Source of the DNA: Rhizomicrobium sp.
GTDB lineage: Bacteria; Pseudomonadota; Alphaproteobacteria; Micropepsales; Micropepsaceae
NCBI GenBank assembly: GCA_037200045.1
Contig: JBBCHM010000001.1
Location: forward strand, 1,178,001 to 1,242,000
Length of the DNA stretch: 64,000 nt
Reading direction: 5' to 3'
The notes beneath the pieces are model-generated. The model was given only the letters and a program-made list of their open reading frames with translations, was not told the origin of the DNA and ran no database searches. Each line of letters opens with the position of its first letter. Position 1 is the stretch's first letter. Position numbers and translations under genes: made by a program. This document shows, in pieces, positions 25,406-33,661 of the stretch.

Positions 25406-25909
25406 TCAGCCGAACAGCGCGGCGATCTCGGCCATCGGCTTGAACAGGCGCCGGCCGGCGCTCGGCAGCGCGGCGAAGCCATAGCGTTCGTAGAACGCCT
25501 GCGCCGTGTCGTCCTTCGCGTCGACGACGAAGGCAAAGGACGCGATTTCGCTGCGCAGCGTGCGGGCGAACGCGTCGAACAGAAGCGCTTCGCCGAAGCC
25601 GCGCCCGCGAAATCCGCCGTCCACCGCCAGCCGGCCCATCAGCGTCGCGGGCACCAGCGGATAGCGCGGCAGCTTCTTCGCCAGGACCGGCGGCAGTTCG
25701 GCGAGCAGGACGCTGGTCGCGGAAAGCGTATAAAAGCCGGCCATTTTGCCGTCTTCGACCGTCAGCACGAAGCAGGACGCGACCCGGCGGCGATTGTCCT
25801 GCCCGGCCTGCACCCGAAAATACCGGTCGAGCGCCTCGCTCCCGCAGTGAAACGCGGCGCGGTCGTGCTCCTCGTTCAGCGGCTCGATGCGTTCGGCGGC
25901 CTTGGCCAC
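25406..25909 (-). CDS. GNAT toxin of a DUF1778/GNAT toxin-antitoxin pair
   Basis: The 167-residue acetyltransferase resembles TacT/AtaT-type toxins, which acetylate aminoacyl-tRNA and stop translation. Visible features are the family opening IEPLNEEHDRAAFHCGSEALD, a CoA-binding GRLAVDGGFRGRGFGEALL and a C-terminal FYERYGFAALP with the tyrosine used in catalysis. It starts at a GTG directly after the antitoxin stop (TGA-GTG). Its 3' end faces rpoZ with one base between the two stops. Confidence 0.88.
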   Translation of the reverse strand: MAKAAERIEPLNEEHDRAAFHCGSEALDRYFRVQAGQDNRRRVASCFVLTVEDGKMAGFYTLSATSVLLAELPPVLAKKLPRYPLVPATLMGRLAVDGGFRGRGFGEALLFDAFARTLRSEIASFAFVVDAKDDTAQAFYERYGFAALPSAGRRLFKPMAEIAALFG

Positions 25910-26215
25910 TCAGCCCCCGAACCGCTCCAGATAGCGCTGCGCCGCGGCGCGCAGTTTGCCGTTCGGCTTTTTCGGATTGCTCAGAGCCTCGGCGAAGGCG
26001 CGGCTGTCCTGCGCGCTCAGGCGGATGAGCTGGGTCTCCTCGATGGTGCGAACCGCCGCCTCCTGCACGCTGTAGAGCACGAAGTCGGTGAGCGAGCGTC
26101 CCTGCAATTCCGCCGCGCGCTGGAAGAGTTCCTTCTGGTCGCGGGATATCCGCGCCTCCAGGCGTTCCTGGCGCGCCGGCTGGGACGGAGTCTTGCGGAC
26201 GGGAGAACGGGCCAT
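25910..26215 (-). CDS. DUF1778 antitoxin
   Basis: The 101-residue protein is the upstream partner of the GNAT toxin. The N-terminal half (RLEARISRDQKELFQRAAEL, then QGRSLTDFVLYSVQEAA) is the ribbon-helix-helix DNA-binding domain that typically represses its own operon. The C-terminal part (AQDSRAFAEALSNPKKP) is the toxin-neutralising segment. The start is the ATG at 26215, and the rsh gene begins about 100 bases away on the other strand, so the two promoters share this gap. Confidence 0.88.
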   Translation of the reverse strand: MARSPVRKTPSQPARQERLEARISRDQKELFQRAAELQGRSLTDFVLYSVQEAAVRTIEETQLIRLSAQDSRAFAEALSNPKKPNGKLRAAAQRYLERFGG

Positions 26216-26319
26216 GCGATGTCACCTCGGCGGCGATTGTACGGCAAACGGCCGCACAAAAGAAGACATCCTGCCGCCAGGGATTCCTGATTCGTCGCGG
26301 ATGCGCCTATATTAAGTTC

Positions 26320-28557
26320 ATGAGTGCACCGACGGCGCCCGAAACCAAGGCCGTGGAGCAGGTTACCCCTGCGCCGGAGCCCGTGCGCACGCCCGCGCCC
26401 AAGGGCAAGCGCCGGCTGATGCGCCAGACCGAACTGGTCGACCGCGTCAAGGCCTATGACCCCGACGCCGACGAAGCCCTGCTCAACAAGGCCTATGTCT
26501 ACGCCATGAAGGCGCACGGCAAGCAGTTCCGCGCCTCGGGCGATCCCTATTTCGCCCACCCGCTCGAAGTCGCCGCCATCCTGACCGACCTCAAGCTCGA
26601 CGTGGCGACCATCGTCACCGCGCTGCTGCACGACACGATCGAGGACACGCTCGCCACTTATGACGACATCAAGGCCAATTTCGGCGAGGAGATCGCCAAC
26701 CTGGTCGACGGCGTCACCAAACTGTCCCAACTCGAACTCTTCAGCGAGCGCACCAAGCAGGCGGAGAATTTCCGCAAGCTGATGCTGGCGATCACCTCCG
26801 ACATCCGCGTCCTCCTGGTCAAGCTGGCCGACCGGCTGCACAACATGCGCACGCTCGGGTTCATCCAGAAGCCGGAGAAGCGCCGCCGCATCGCGCAGGA
26901 GACGCAGGACATCTACGCGCCGCTGGCCGGCCGCATCGGCATGCAGAACATGCGCGAGGAGCTCGAAGACCTCGCCTTCGCCGAGCTCAATCCCGACGAG
27001 CGCAACTCCATCGTCACGCATCTGAGGCGCCTGGAAGGCGACAGCGGCGACCGCATCGGGCGCATCGCCGACCAGATCAAGCGCAAGCTGGCCGAGCACG
27101 GCATCGACGCCTGGGTCTATGGCCGCGCCAAGCGCCCGTTCTCGATCTGGCGCAAGCTGCAGAGCAAGCAGCTCAATTTCGAGGCGCTGTCGGACATTTT
27201 CGGCTTCCGCGTCATCGTCAAGAGCGAGGACGATTGCTACCGCGCGCTCGGCGTGCTGCACACCACCTGGCAGATGGTGCCCGACCGCTTCAAGGACTTC
27301 ATCTCCACGCCCAAGACCAACGGCTACCGCTCGATCCACACCACCGTGATCGGGCCGGAGAAGCAGCGCGTCGAGGTCCAGATCCGCACCCAGGAGATGC
27401 ACGACATCGCCGAGCGCGGCGTCGCCGCCCATTGGCGCTATCGCGAGCACGTCGCCTCCGAGGGCGACGACCGCGCCTATGGCTGGCTGCGCGACATGGT
27501 CGATCTGCTCGAGCGCGACAGCGCCGAGGACTTCCTGGAGAATTCGCGCCTCTCGATGTACCAGGATCAGGTCTTCTGCTTCACGCCGAAGGGCGATCTG
27601 ATCTCGCTGCCGCGCGGCGCCACCCCGATCGATTTCGCCTATGCGCTGCACACCGATATCGGCAATTCGACGGTCGGCGCCAAGGTCAACGGCGTGCACG
27701 TGCCGCTGCACACGCCGCTGCGCAACGGCGACCAGGTCGAGATCATCCGCACCAAGGAGCAGACGCCGTCGCCCTTGTGGGAGCAGTTCGTCGTCACCGG
27801 CCGCGCCCGGGGCGAGATCCGCCGCTTCCTGCGCCACGCCCAGCGCGACGAGCATGTGAAGTTCGGCCGCAACATCCTCAAGAAGGTCTTCGCCGACGAG
27901 GGCGCCGAGCTGACCGAAAAGGCCATCGTCGACGTCGCCAAGAAGCTGCATGCCAGCAAGGCCGAGGATGTCTATGCCGAGGTCGGGCGCGGCGCCCTGC
28001 GCGGCCAGGAAGTGCTCGAAGCGGTGTTCCCCGAACTGAAGAAGGACCCGGAGCGCCGCAAACGCGCCGCCTTCGCCGAGCCCGCCGCCAAGCGGCCGGT
28101 CTCGATCCGCGGCATGACGGAGGGCATCTCCTACCGCCTCGGCCAGTGCTGCCATCCCCTGCCGGGCGACCGCATCGTCGGCCTGCGCACGCCGGGGGAG
28201 GGGGTTGTGATCCACACCATCGATTGCGCCGAGCTCGAAAAGGCGCAGGATTCGATCGAGGACTGGATCGACGTCTCCTGGGGCCGCCACGCCGCCGAGG
28301 GCGGACCCTCGATCGCCCGCGTCGCGGTCAGGGTGAAGAACGCGCCGGGCTCGCTGGCGGCGGTGATGAGCGTGATCGCGCACAATGGCGGCAACATCTT
28401 CAACATGAAGGTGACCAACCGGAACCCGCTGTTCTTCGAGTTCACCGTGGACATCGAGGTCCGCGACCTGGCGCACCTGCAAAACATCCTGGGCGCGCTT
28501 CGGGTGAACGCGGCGGTGGAGTCGGTCGACCGCGTGCGCGAGCAGGAAAGCGTGTAA
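26320..28557 (+). CDS. rsh: Bifunctional (p)ppGpp synthetase/hydrolase
   Basis: Rsh makes and degrades the alarmones ppGpp and pppGpp. The 745-residue protein has an intact HD hydrolase domain (His80 in YFAHPLEVAAIL, His104-Asp105 in LLHDTIEDT), the synthetase domain with YGRAKRPFSIWRKLQSKQ and FGFRVIV, a TGS domain starting VFCFTPKGDLISLPRGATP, a helical/zinc-finger region with GQCCHPLPGDRIVG, and a C-terminal ACT domain (about 660-740). Both activities therefore look present. It usually sits next to pdxJ in this group. Here about 2.3 kb lies between them. Confidence 0.95.
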   Translation: MSAPTAPETKAVEQVTPAPEPVRTPAPKGKRRLMRQTELVDRVKAYDPDADEALLNKAYVYAMKAHGKQFRASGDPYFAHPLEVAAILTDLKLDVATIVTALLHDTIEDTLATYDDIKANFGEEIANLVDGVTKLSQLELFSERTKQAENFRKLMLAITSDIRVLLVKLADRLHNMRTLGFIQKPEKRRRIAQETQDIYAPLAGRIGMQNMREELEDLAFAELNPDERNSIVTHLRRLEGDSGDRIGRIADQIKRKLAEHGIDAWVYGRAKRPFSIWRKLQSKQLNFEALSDIFGFRVIVKSEDDCYRALGVLHTTWQMVPDRFKDFISTPKTNGYRSIHTTVIGPEKQRVEVQIRTQEMHDIAERGVAAHWRYREHVASEGDDRAYGWLRDMVDLLERDSAEDFLENSRLSMYQDQVFCFTPKGDLISLPRGATPIDFAYALHTDIGNSTVGAKVNGVHVPLHTPLRNGDQVEIIRTKEQTPSPLWEQFVVTGRARGEIRRFLRHAQRDEHVKFGRNILKKVFADEGAELTEKAIVDVAKKLHASKAEDVYAEVGRGALRGQEVLEAVFPELKKDPERRKRAAFAEPAAKRPVSIRGMTEGISYRLGQCCHPLPGDRIVGLRTPGEGVVIHTIDCAELEKAQDSIEDWIDVSWGRHAAEGGPSIARVAVRVKNAPGSLAAVMSVIAHNGGNIFNMKVTNRNPLFFEFTVDIEVRDLAHLQNILGALRVNAAVESVDRVREQESV

Positions 28558-28600
28558 GACCGATTCTATTGGGCCAAGAGTCGCGCGCCCTGGACTCGGA

Positions 28601-28816
28601 CTAATTGCCGCGAGCTATACGTGGGACGAAGATGGCTTTGACCTCCGAGTTTGGTAGGAGCTCATATTTGATGTCGACCTCGACACCGGCCAATTCAATG
28701 GCGCCCAAATAGGCGCGATAGGAAGTTAGAAGTTCAGTCACGGATTCGGGGCGAACGCCCAGCTCCGATCGCCTCTCGTTGGTGTATTTGCTATAACCTT
28801 CGAACGACATACTCAT
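28601..28816 (-). CDS. Hypothetical protein in low-GC block
   Basis: From ATG 28816 the protein is 71 residues, starting MSMSFEGYSKYTNERRSELG and ending FVPRIARGN. GAGG lies eight bases upstream. It is soluble, with a polar helical first half and a beta-strand-like second half (VEVDIKYELLPN). Base composition is clearly lower in G+C than in the neighbours. No family is recognised. It is divergent from the three-gene run that starts at 28935. Confidence 0.5.
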   Translation of the reverse strand: MSMSFEGYSKYTNERRSELGVRPESVTELLTSYRAYLGAIELAGVEVDIKYELLPNSEVKAIFVPRIARGN

Positions 28817-28934
28817 CGGCGACCTCAAGAGGTATACGGCGTCTGATCCCTCGCTTCCCCAATGCTTCGAATCATCTCTCTACTTTATTGCTTAACCCTA
28901 AACCTTCTCCCAGGTTAGTTGTGGATATTGTTAA

Positions 28935-29309
28935 ATGCTACTTAATGGGGTAGCGTTCCGTTCGGGGCTTTTTCCAGAGGCAAAGGTGGCTGTTCTTCGA
29001 CTCGACCTACCTGGGGGAATTGATTTGAATCAGACGGAGGATTTTTCTGTACGCGCCACAGTTTCGGAAGCGACGGAAGTTGAACTGAAGGAACTTCTGT
29101 TCCAGCGCCCGGGGGCGGTGCTCGTTGACGAGTTGTCCAACATCTTTGCAGTTGTCGTTCGACCGTCGGAATTCAATCTGCTTGCGGGCATGGCCGACCT
29201 CGCTACCAATCTCGACATTTACCGCGCGCGGGCTGACGATCCCAAGCGCGGTACTCTCTCGTTTGCCGAGTTTACGGCCCTCAATCTCAAAAAACGCGCC
29301 GAGATATAG
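28935..29309 (+). CDS. Hypothetical protein, first of a three-gene low-GC run
   Basis: The 124-residue protein begins MLLNGVAFRSGLFPEAKVAV and has no signal peptide or membrane segment. It looks like an alpha/beta domain of about 90 residues (ending NIFAVVVRPSEFNLLA) followed by a charged helical tail with DDPKRGTLSFAEFTALNLKK. No strong ribosome site precedes the ATG, so a nearby GTG is possible. Twelve bases separate it from the next gene. The function is not recognised. Confidence 0.55.
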   Translation: MLLNGVAFRSGLFPEAKVAVLRLDLPGGIDLNQTEDFSVRATVSEATEVELKELLFQRPGAVLVDELSNIFAVVVRPSEFNLLAGMADLATNLDIYRARADDPKRGTLSFAEFTALNLKKRAEI

Positions 29310-29321
29310 GAGGGTTCCGAA

Positions 29322-29594
29322 ATGCTAGGGCCGCTGTACGTAGAATTTGATGAGGCAGCCGTCGAAAAATATCTGGATGGGCATCCGAGCCATACCGAGC
29401 GGGGATGTCTGCAAGATTTTTTTGAGGACCTTCAGCGAATCGGTAGTAGTGCCCCCTTCACGAACTCAGGAGGGTACTTCGTCGTCGATGTGTGTGGTTA
29501 CATCGTCCACCTTCGCGACATCGCCGACGATGGAACCCGCGTTCGCGTCGAAGGCATAGGTCGCTCTCTGGTCGGAGCGTCGGCCACGCGCTAG
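29322..29594 (+). CDS. Hypothetical protein, possibly RelE/ParE-like
   Basis: The 90-residue protein has an excellent AGGAGGG ribosome site. The order is an N-terminal strand (LYVEFDEAAVEKYL), a helix with CLQDFFEDLQRIG, then strands SGGYFVVDVCGYIVHLRDI and TRVRVEGIGRS. This helix-then-sheet layout with basic residues at the end recalls small RelE/ParE-type toxins, but I see no convincing catalytic set, so the comparison is only a hypothesis. Confidence 0.6.
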   Translation: MLGPLYVEFDEAAVEKYLDGHPSHTERGCLQDFFEDLQRIGSSAPFTNSGGYFVVDVCGYIVHLRDIADDGTRVRVEGIGRSLVGASATR

Positions 29595-29609
29595 CCGATC
29601 GGGGAATTC

Positions 29610-29894
29610 ATGCACGGTGTCTTGCACGATTGGCCCGAATTGTTCGGGATTGCGGGAAGCGTTTTTGGTGTCGCCGGAACGTTTCTCATGGCCAACCGGC
29701 ATTTGAACATACGCTTCTACAAAATCCCCAGCCATATGATCTATGCGTTCACGAATACACGACGCGCAGATGTCGAAGAGCAAATTTCGGAATGGACTAG
29801 AGAGAACTCGCTTCAGTCCATTCGAGGACTTGCGTTAATCGCGCTTGGATTTTTGCTTCAGGTCGTGCCGAGCGTTTGGAAGCTCGTTACCTGA
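29610..29894 (+). CDS. Hypothetical two-segment membrane protein
   Basis: The 94-residue protein has two hydrophobic segments (LFGIAGSVFGVAGTFLM, about 11-27, and GLALIALGFLLQVVPSVW, about 73-90). They are separated by a polar domain with YKIPSHMIYAFTNTRRADVE. It follows the previous gene by 15 bases and ends the run. Its composition, like that of its neighbours, is lower in G+C. No family is recognised. Confidence 0.6.
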   Translation: MHGVLHDWPELFGIAGSVFGVAGTFLMANRHLNIRFYKIPSHMIYAFTNTRRADVEEQISEWTRENSLQSIRGLALIALGFLLQVVPSVWKLVT

Positions 29895-30060
29895 GAGCCC
29901 GCTTGCGCGCCCGGCCCGAATTTGAGAGGGCCGGCGCCAACCGACAACTGCCCGCGCACCGGAAAGAAATTCCAGCCGCCAACCCCGCAAGCAGCGCTCC
30001 GGCGTGGCGGCCCGCCGCGATCCTGCTTATCCTGCGGCGAACCGCGCAGGGGGACATGTC

Positions 30061-30492
30061 ATGTCGGCGACCGACACCAAAGCCATCGAAGACCTGATCG
30101 CGTCCGAGGACGCCGCCTGGGGGCAGGGCGATGCCGCCGCCTTTTCCAAGGCCGTGCTCGCCGACTGCGTCTTCACCAACATCTTCGGCCAGGTCTTCGT
30201 CGGCCATGATGCGTTCGAGGCGCAGCACGCGCACATCTTTTCGACCATCTATCGCGGCACCAGGCTGCGCCAGACCGTCACCCATCTGCGCTTCCTGCGC
30301 CCGGACGTTGCGGTGGCGGATACGAGCGCGGCGGTCTTGGGCCTGACGCGTCTGCCGCCCGGCCTCGCGAGCCCCGACGGCGCGCTGCACACCAGGCTGC
30401 TCCAGGTCTTCGTCAAGGATGGCGGCGCCTGGGGCATCGCGGCCTATCACAATGTCGACCTCAAGCCGCCGCCAGGCCCGCCACCGGCGTAA
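30061..30492 (+). CDS. SnoaL/NTF2-like (SgcJ/EcaC-type) protein
   Basis: The 143-residue protein starts MSATDTKAIEDLIASEDAAW and has the cone-shaped NTF2-like fold pattern: helix, DAAAFSKAVLADCVFTNIFG, FVGHDAFEAQHAHIF, then strands with FLRPDVAVADTSAAV and LLQVFVKDGGAWGIAAYHN. Members include steroid isomerase-like and polyketide-modifying proteins, but most are unassigned. G+C is back to the chromosome level here. The proline-rich tail PPPGPPPA is unstructured. Confidence 0.8.
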   Translation: MSATDTKAIEDLIASEDAAWGQGDAAAFSKAVLADCVFTNIFGQVFVGHDAFEAQHAHIFSTIYRGTRLRQTVTHLRFLRPDVAVADTSAAVLGLTRLPPGLASPDGALHTRLLQVFVKDGGAWGIAAYHNVDLKPPPGPPPA

Positions 30493-30547
30493 GAGCCATG
30501 CACGCGCGACTTATCCAACAGCGCGAAAACCGTCGTACAATCGCGCC

Positions 30548-30862
30548 ATGAGAACCGACAACGACTCCTTCGCCCTGCCGCCCGCGATCGCCGCCGCGCG
30601 TCTGCGCGCGCCGCGGCACTTGCGCAAATCGCGCGACCGCGAAAACAATTATATTGCCGAAAACACCGTAAGCCACGGAAAGAAAAAGACGAATCGGAAA
30701 CGTGCCGGCGCGCCTTCCGGCAACCGCAACGCCGTCACGCACGGCGCCTACACCGCCGAACACCGGGCGTTCCGCGCCCAGGTCCACCGCCTCATCCGCG
30801 CGGCGCGCGAGACCCTGGCGCTGCGCAAGCTGGCGGTCGCGCTGTGGGGGCAGCGGTCGTGA
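30548..30862 (+). CDS. Small basic protein with GNRNAVTHGAYT motif
   Basis: The 104-residue protein is basic. The middle carries RAGAPSGNRNAVTHGAYTAE, a motif common in short alphaproteobacterial proteins of unknown function and similar to the N-terminal part of some phage terminase small subunits. A helical C-terminus follows (FRAQVHRLIRAARETL). The stop overlaps the pdxJ start as GTGA, so it is read together with pdxJ. The role is unknown. Confidence 0.65.
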   Translation: MRTDNDSFALPPAIAAARLRAPRHLRKSRDRENNYIAENTVSHGKKKTNRKRAGAPSGNRNAVTHGAYTAEHRAFRAQVHRLIRAARETLALRKLAVALWGQRS

Positions 30863-31590
30863 CGAAGCTCCGCCTCGGCGTGAACATCGACCATGTCGCC
30901 ACGGTGCGGCAGGCGCGCGGCAGCGCCTATCCCGATCCGGTGCGCGCCGCGCTCCTGGCGCAGGACGCCGGCGCCGACGGCATCACCGCGCATCTGCGCG
31001 AGGATCGCCGCCACATCTCCGACAGCGACATCGACCGGCTGTCGCGGGAATTGAAAATCCCGCTCAATCTCGAAATGGCCGCGACCGACGAGATGCACGT
31101 CATCGCGTTGAACGCCAGGCCGCACGCCGCCTGCATCGTGCCCGAGAAGCGCGAGGAGATCACCACCGAAGGCGGCCTCGACGCCGCGCGCCAGCACAAC
31201 CATCTGGCGCCCATCGTGCGCAGCCTCGGCGCCGCCGGCATCCGCGTCTCGCTCTTCATCGAGCCGGCGCGCGAACAGCTCGACGCCGCAAGGTCGCTCG
31301 GCGCGCCCGTCGTCGAGCTGCACACCGGCGCCTATGCCAATGCGAGCGGCGCCGAACAGGAGCGCATCCTGAAACGTCTGCGGGACGCCGCCGTCTACGG
31401 CGCGTCCCTCGGCCTGGAAATCCATGCCGGCCACGGCCTGACCTACGACAACGTGGCGCCCATCGCCGCCATCCCGCAGATTCGCGAGCTCAATATCGGC
31501 CATTTCCTGATCGGCGAGGCGATCTTCATCGGCCTCGACGCCGCCATCCGCCGCATGCGCGCGCTGATGGACGAGGCGCGGGCGTCTTGA
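30859..31590 (+). CDS. pdxJ: Pyridoxine 5'-phosphate synthase
   Basis: PdxJ closes the pyridine ring of vitamin B6 from 1-deoxyxylulose 5-phosphate and 3-amino-2-oxopropyl phosphate. The 243-residue TIM barrel shows LGVNIDHVATVRQARG, GADGITAHLREDRRHI, LNLEMAAT, PEKREEITTEGGLD, VSLFIEP, ELHTGAYA and NIGHFLIGEAIFIGL. I use GTG 30859 (GTGA overlap with the previous gene). GTG 30844 is an alternative. Downstream, a TTGA overlap links it to the next gene. Confidence 0.95.
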   Translation: MTKLRLGVNIDHVATVRQARGSAYPDPVRAALLAQDAGADGITAHLREDRRHISDSDIDRLSRELKIPLNLEMAATDEMHVIALNARPHAACIVPEKREEITTEGGLDAARQHNHLAPIVRSLGAAGIRVSLFIEPAREQLDAARSLGAPVVELHTGAYANASGAEQERILKRLRDAAVYGASLGLEIHAGHGLTYDNVAPIAAIPQIRELNIGHFLIGEAIFIGLDAAIRRMRALMDEARAS

Positions 31591-32351
31591 ACCTTTACAT
31601 CTTCCTGCCGGCGCTCGCCGTGATCGCGGCCATCCTGCTCCTGTCGCGGCGGCTGCCGCGCCGCGTGCTCATGGTTCTCGGCCTCGTCTTCGTGGTGGCC
31701 GGGGCGGGCGCTCTCGCCGCGCTGGAACTGTGGTATTCGCCCGCCCGCACCCAGCCCTTCGCGATGCGCCTGTCGCTGGACGCGGCCGGCGCCACGGTCG
31801 CGAGCCGGCCCTTCACGCTCGGCCTTAGCGGTCCCTACAATCTGCTTCTGCAGCTCGATCGCGGCGACGGCGTGCTCGCCTTCGGCTGCCTGACCGCCGA
31901 GCCCGGTTTCGAGGCGCTGTGTCCCGGCCGCGAACCCGAACTCGATGTGAGCTGGACCGTCAGCGAAGCCGGCACGCTCATCGCGCGCGGTGGCGGCGGC
32001 CTTGCCCGCTGGAAGGCGCGCCGGGCGGCGCTCGATCCCAAGGCGGCGGCGGCCAAGCTCGCCGCGTTCCACGCTTATGCCGACCACGCGCAGGAACCGT
32101 CCGACCAGACGCCGCTCTATCACGACCTCGGCACGTTCCGGGGCGAAGCTGGCCGCGGTTACGAGATCGAATTCCGCGTCGGCCGCGCCGCGCCGACCCT
32201 CGCCAAGCTGCATCCCCGCGTCATCGTCGGCCTCGACACCGCCGTGACCAGGTCCGCCGGCCCCACTTTCCTCGGCCTTGCCCTGTTGTGCCTGGGCGGC
32301 GGAGCTTTCATGCTGCTGCTGTCCTTTTCGAGGCCCAAGACGGCGCCATGA
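31587..32351 (+). CDS. Membrane-anchored hypothetical protein between pdxJ and acpS
   Basis: A TTG at 31587 overlaps the pdxJ stop and gives 254 residues. Two N-terminal hydrophobic segments ([17 protein letters not shown] and [19 protein letters not shown]) and one at the C-terminus ([20 protein letters not shown]) flank a soluble domain of about 170 residues. That domain has strand-rich sequence and the cysteines FGCLTAE and EALCPGRE. The stop overlaps the acpS ATG. The fold and role are not recognised. Confidence 0.75.
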   Translation: MNLYIFLPALAVIAAILLLSRRLPRRVLMVLGLVFVVAGAGALAALELWYSPARTQPFAMRLSLDAAGATVASRPFTLGLSGPYNLLLQLDRGDGVLAFGCLTAEPGFEALCPGREPELDVSWTVSEAGTLIARGGGGLARWKARRAALDPKAAAAKLAAFHAYADHAQEPSDQTPLYHDLGTFRGEAGRGYEIEFRVGRAAPTLAKLHPRVIVGLDTAVTRSAGPTFLGLALLCLGGGAFMLLLSFSRPKTAP

Positions 32352-32749
32352 TCATCGGCCTGGGTTCCGACCTCATCGACATCCGCCGCGTCGACAAATC
32401 GATCGAGCGCTTCGGCGAGCGCTTCCTCGGCCGCATCTTCACGGCGGTCGAACGTGAAAAATCGGACAGGCGGGCGCAGCGCTCCGCCAGCTACGCCAAG
32501 CGCTTCGCCGCCAAGGAGGCGTGTTCCAAGGCGCTCGGCACCGGCCTTCGGCGCGGGGTGTTCTGGCGCGACATGGGGGTGGTGAACCTTCCGGGCGGCA
32601 AACCCTCGATGAAGCTGACCGGCGGCGCCCTGAAACGCCTGCAGGAGATCACGCCAAAAGGTCACACCGCCCAAATCGACCTGACCATCACCGACGATTT
32701 CCCGCTCGCCCAGGCGGTGGTCATTATCTCGGCCGTTCCAGCCGCTTAA
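32348..32749 (+). CDS. acpS: Holo-[acyl-carrier-protein] synthase
   Basis: AcpS attaches phosphopantetheine from CoA to acyl carrier protein. The 133-residue protein has the signature [15 protein letters not shown] with the metal-binding aspartate, [15 protein letters not shown] with the second metal ligand glutamate, and a C-terminal strand pair ([10 protein letters not shown]). The ATG at 32348 overlaps the preceding stop (ATGA). Confidence 0.95.
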   Translation: MIIGLGSDLIDIRRVDKSIERFGERFLGRIFTAVEREKSDRRAQRSASYAKRFAAKEACSKALGTGLRRGVFWRDMGVVNLPGGKPSMKLTGGALKRLQEITPKGHTAQIDLTITDDFPLAQAVVIISAVPAA

Positions 32750-32806
32750 GCAGTTTCTCGCGCGCCGCCTTGACCTTCTTCCGCGCCCCCCGCAAAACAC
32801 CGCACC

Positions 32807-33661
32807 ATGTCCGACGAAGACCCCGAAAAGCTGATCGACGAGCTCATCGACGCGCCGCACCCCGCGCCCGTCGTCAAACCGGCGCCGGCGCCCGTCGTCA
32901 CGCTCCCCGCGCCGCCACCGCCGCCCAAGCAGGGCGAGTCCTGGGTCGAGACCGGCAAGACCATCGTCTACGCGCTGCTGATCGCGCTCGTCATCCGCAC
33001 CTTCCTGTTCCAGCCCTTCAACATCCCGTCGGGCTCGATGGAAGCGACGCTCTTGATCGGCGACTATCTCTTCGTCGAGAAATTTTCCTACGGCTACAGC
33101 CGCAATTCCTTCCCCTTCAGCTTCCCGCCCTTCGCCGGCCGCGTGTTCGGCTCGCCGCCGACGCAGGGCGACGTCGTGGTGTTCAAGATGCCGAACCAGG
33201 CCTCCGAGCACTACATGGAGGATTACATCAAGCGGGTGATCGGCATGCCCGGCGACCGCGTGCAGATGATCGACGGCGTGCTCTATCTGAACGACAAGGC
33301 GGTGCCCAAGGTCCGCGTCGCCGACTATATCGAGCGCGACGAATTCGGCCTCGTGCACCACGTGCCGCAGTTCCGGGAGACGCTGCCCAGCGGCAAGTCC
33401 TATCTGGTGCTCGACCGCGAGACCACGGCGTTCGACAACACCCCTGCCTATGTCGTGCCCAAGGGCGAATACTTCATGATGGGCGACAACCGCGACAATT
33501 CCGACGACAGCCGCGGCGATGTGGGCTACGTTCCGGCCGAAAACCTTGTCGGGCGCGCGGAACTGCGCTTCTTCTCCATCGATGAAAGCGCCATCTGGTA
33601 CGAACCTTGGACCTGGCCCGGAGCGATCCGCTTCAGCCGGATGTTCACCCTCATCGACTGA
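32807..33661 (+). CDS. lepB: Signal peptidase I
   Basis: LepB removes signal peptides at the outer face of the inner membrane. The 284-residue protein has a Pro-rich cytoplasmic start (APPPPPPK-like, 20-42), one transmembrane segment (TIVYALLIALVIRTFLF), the serine nucleophile Ser77 in IPSGSMEATLL, the general base Lys142 in YIKRVIGMPGDRV, and the late motif YFMMGDNRDNSDDSR. rnc follows immediately, and its reading frame extends back into this gene. Confidence 0.95.
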   Translation: MSDEDPEKLIDELIDAPHPAPVVKPAPAPVVTLPAPPPPPKQGESWVETGKTIVYALLIALVIRTFLFQPFNIPSGSMEATLLIGDYLFVEKFSYGYSRNSFPFSFPPFAGRVFGSPPTQGDVVVFKMPNQASEHYMEDYIKRVIGMPGDRVQMIDGVLYLNDKAVPKVRVADYIERDEFGLVHHVPQFRETLPSGKSYLVLDRETTAFDNTPAYVVPKGEYFMMGDNRDNSDDSRGDVGYVPAENLVGRAELRFFSIDESAIWYEPWTWPGAIRFSRMFTLID

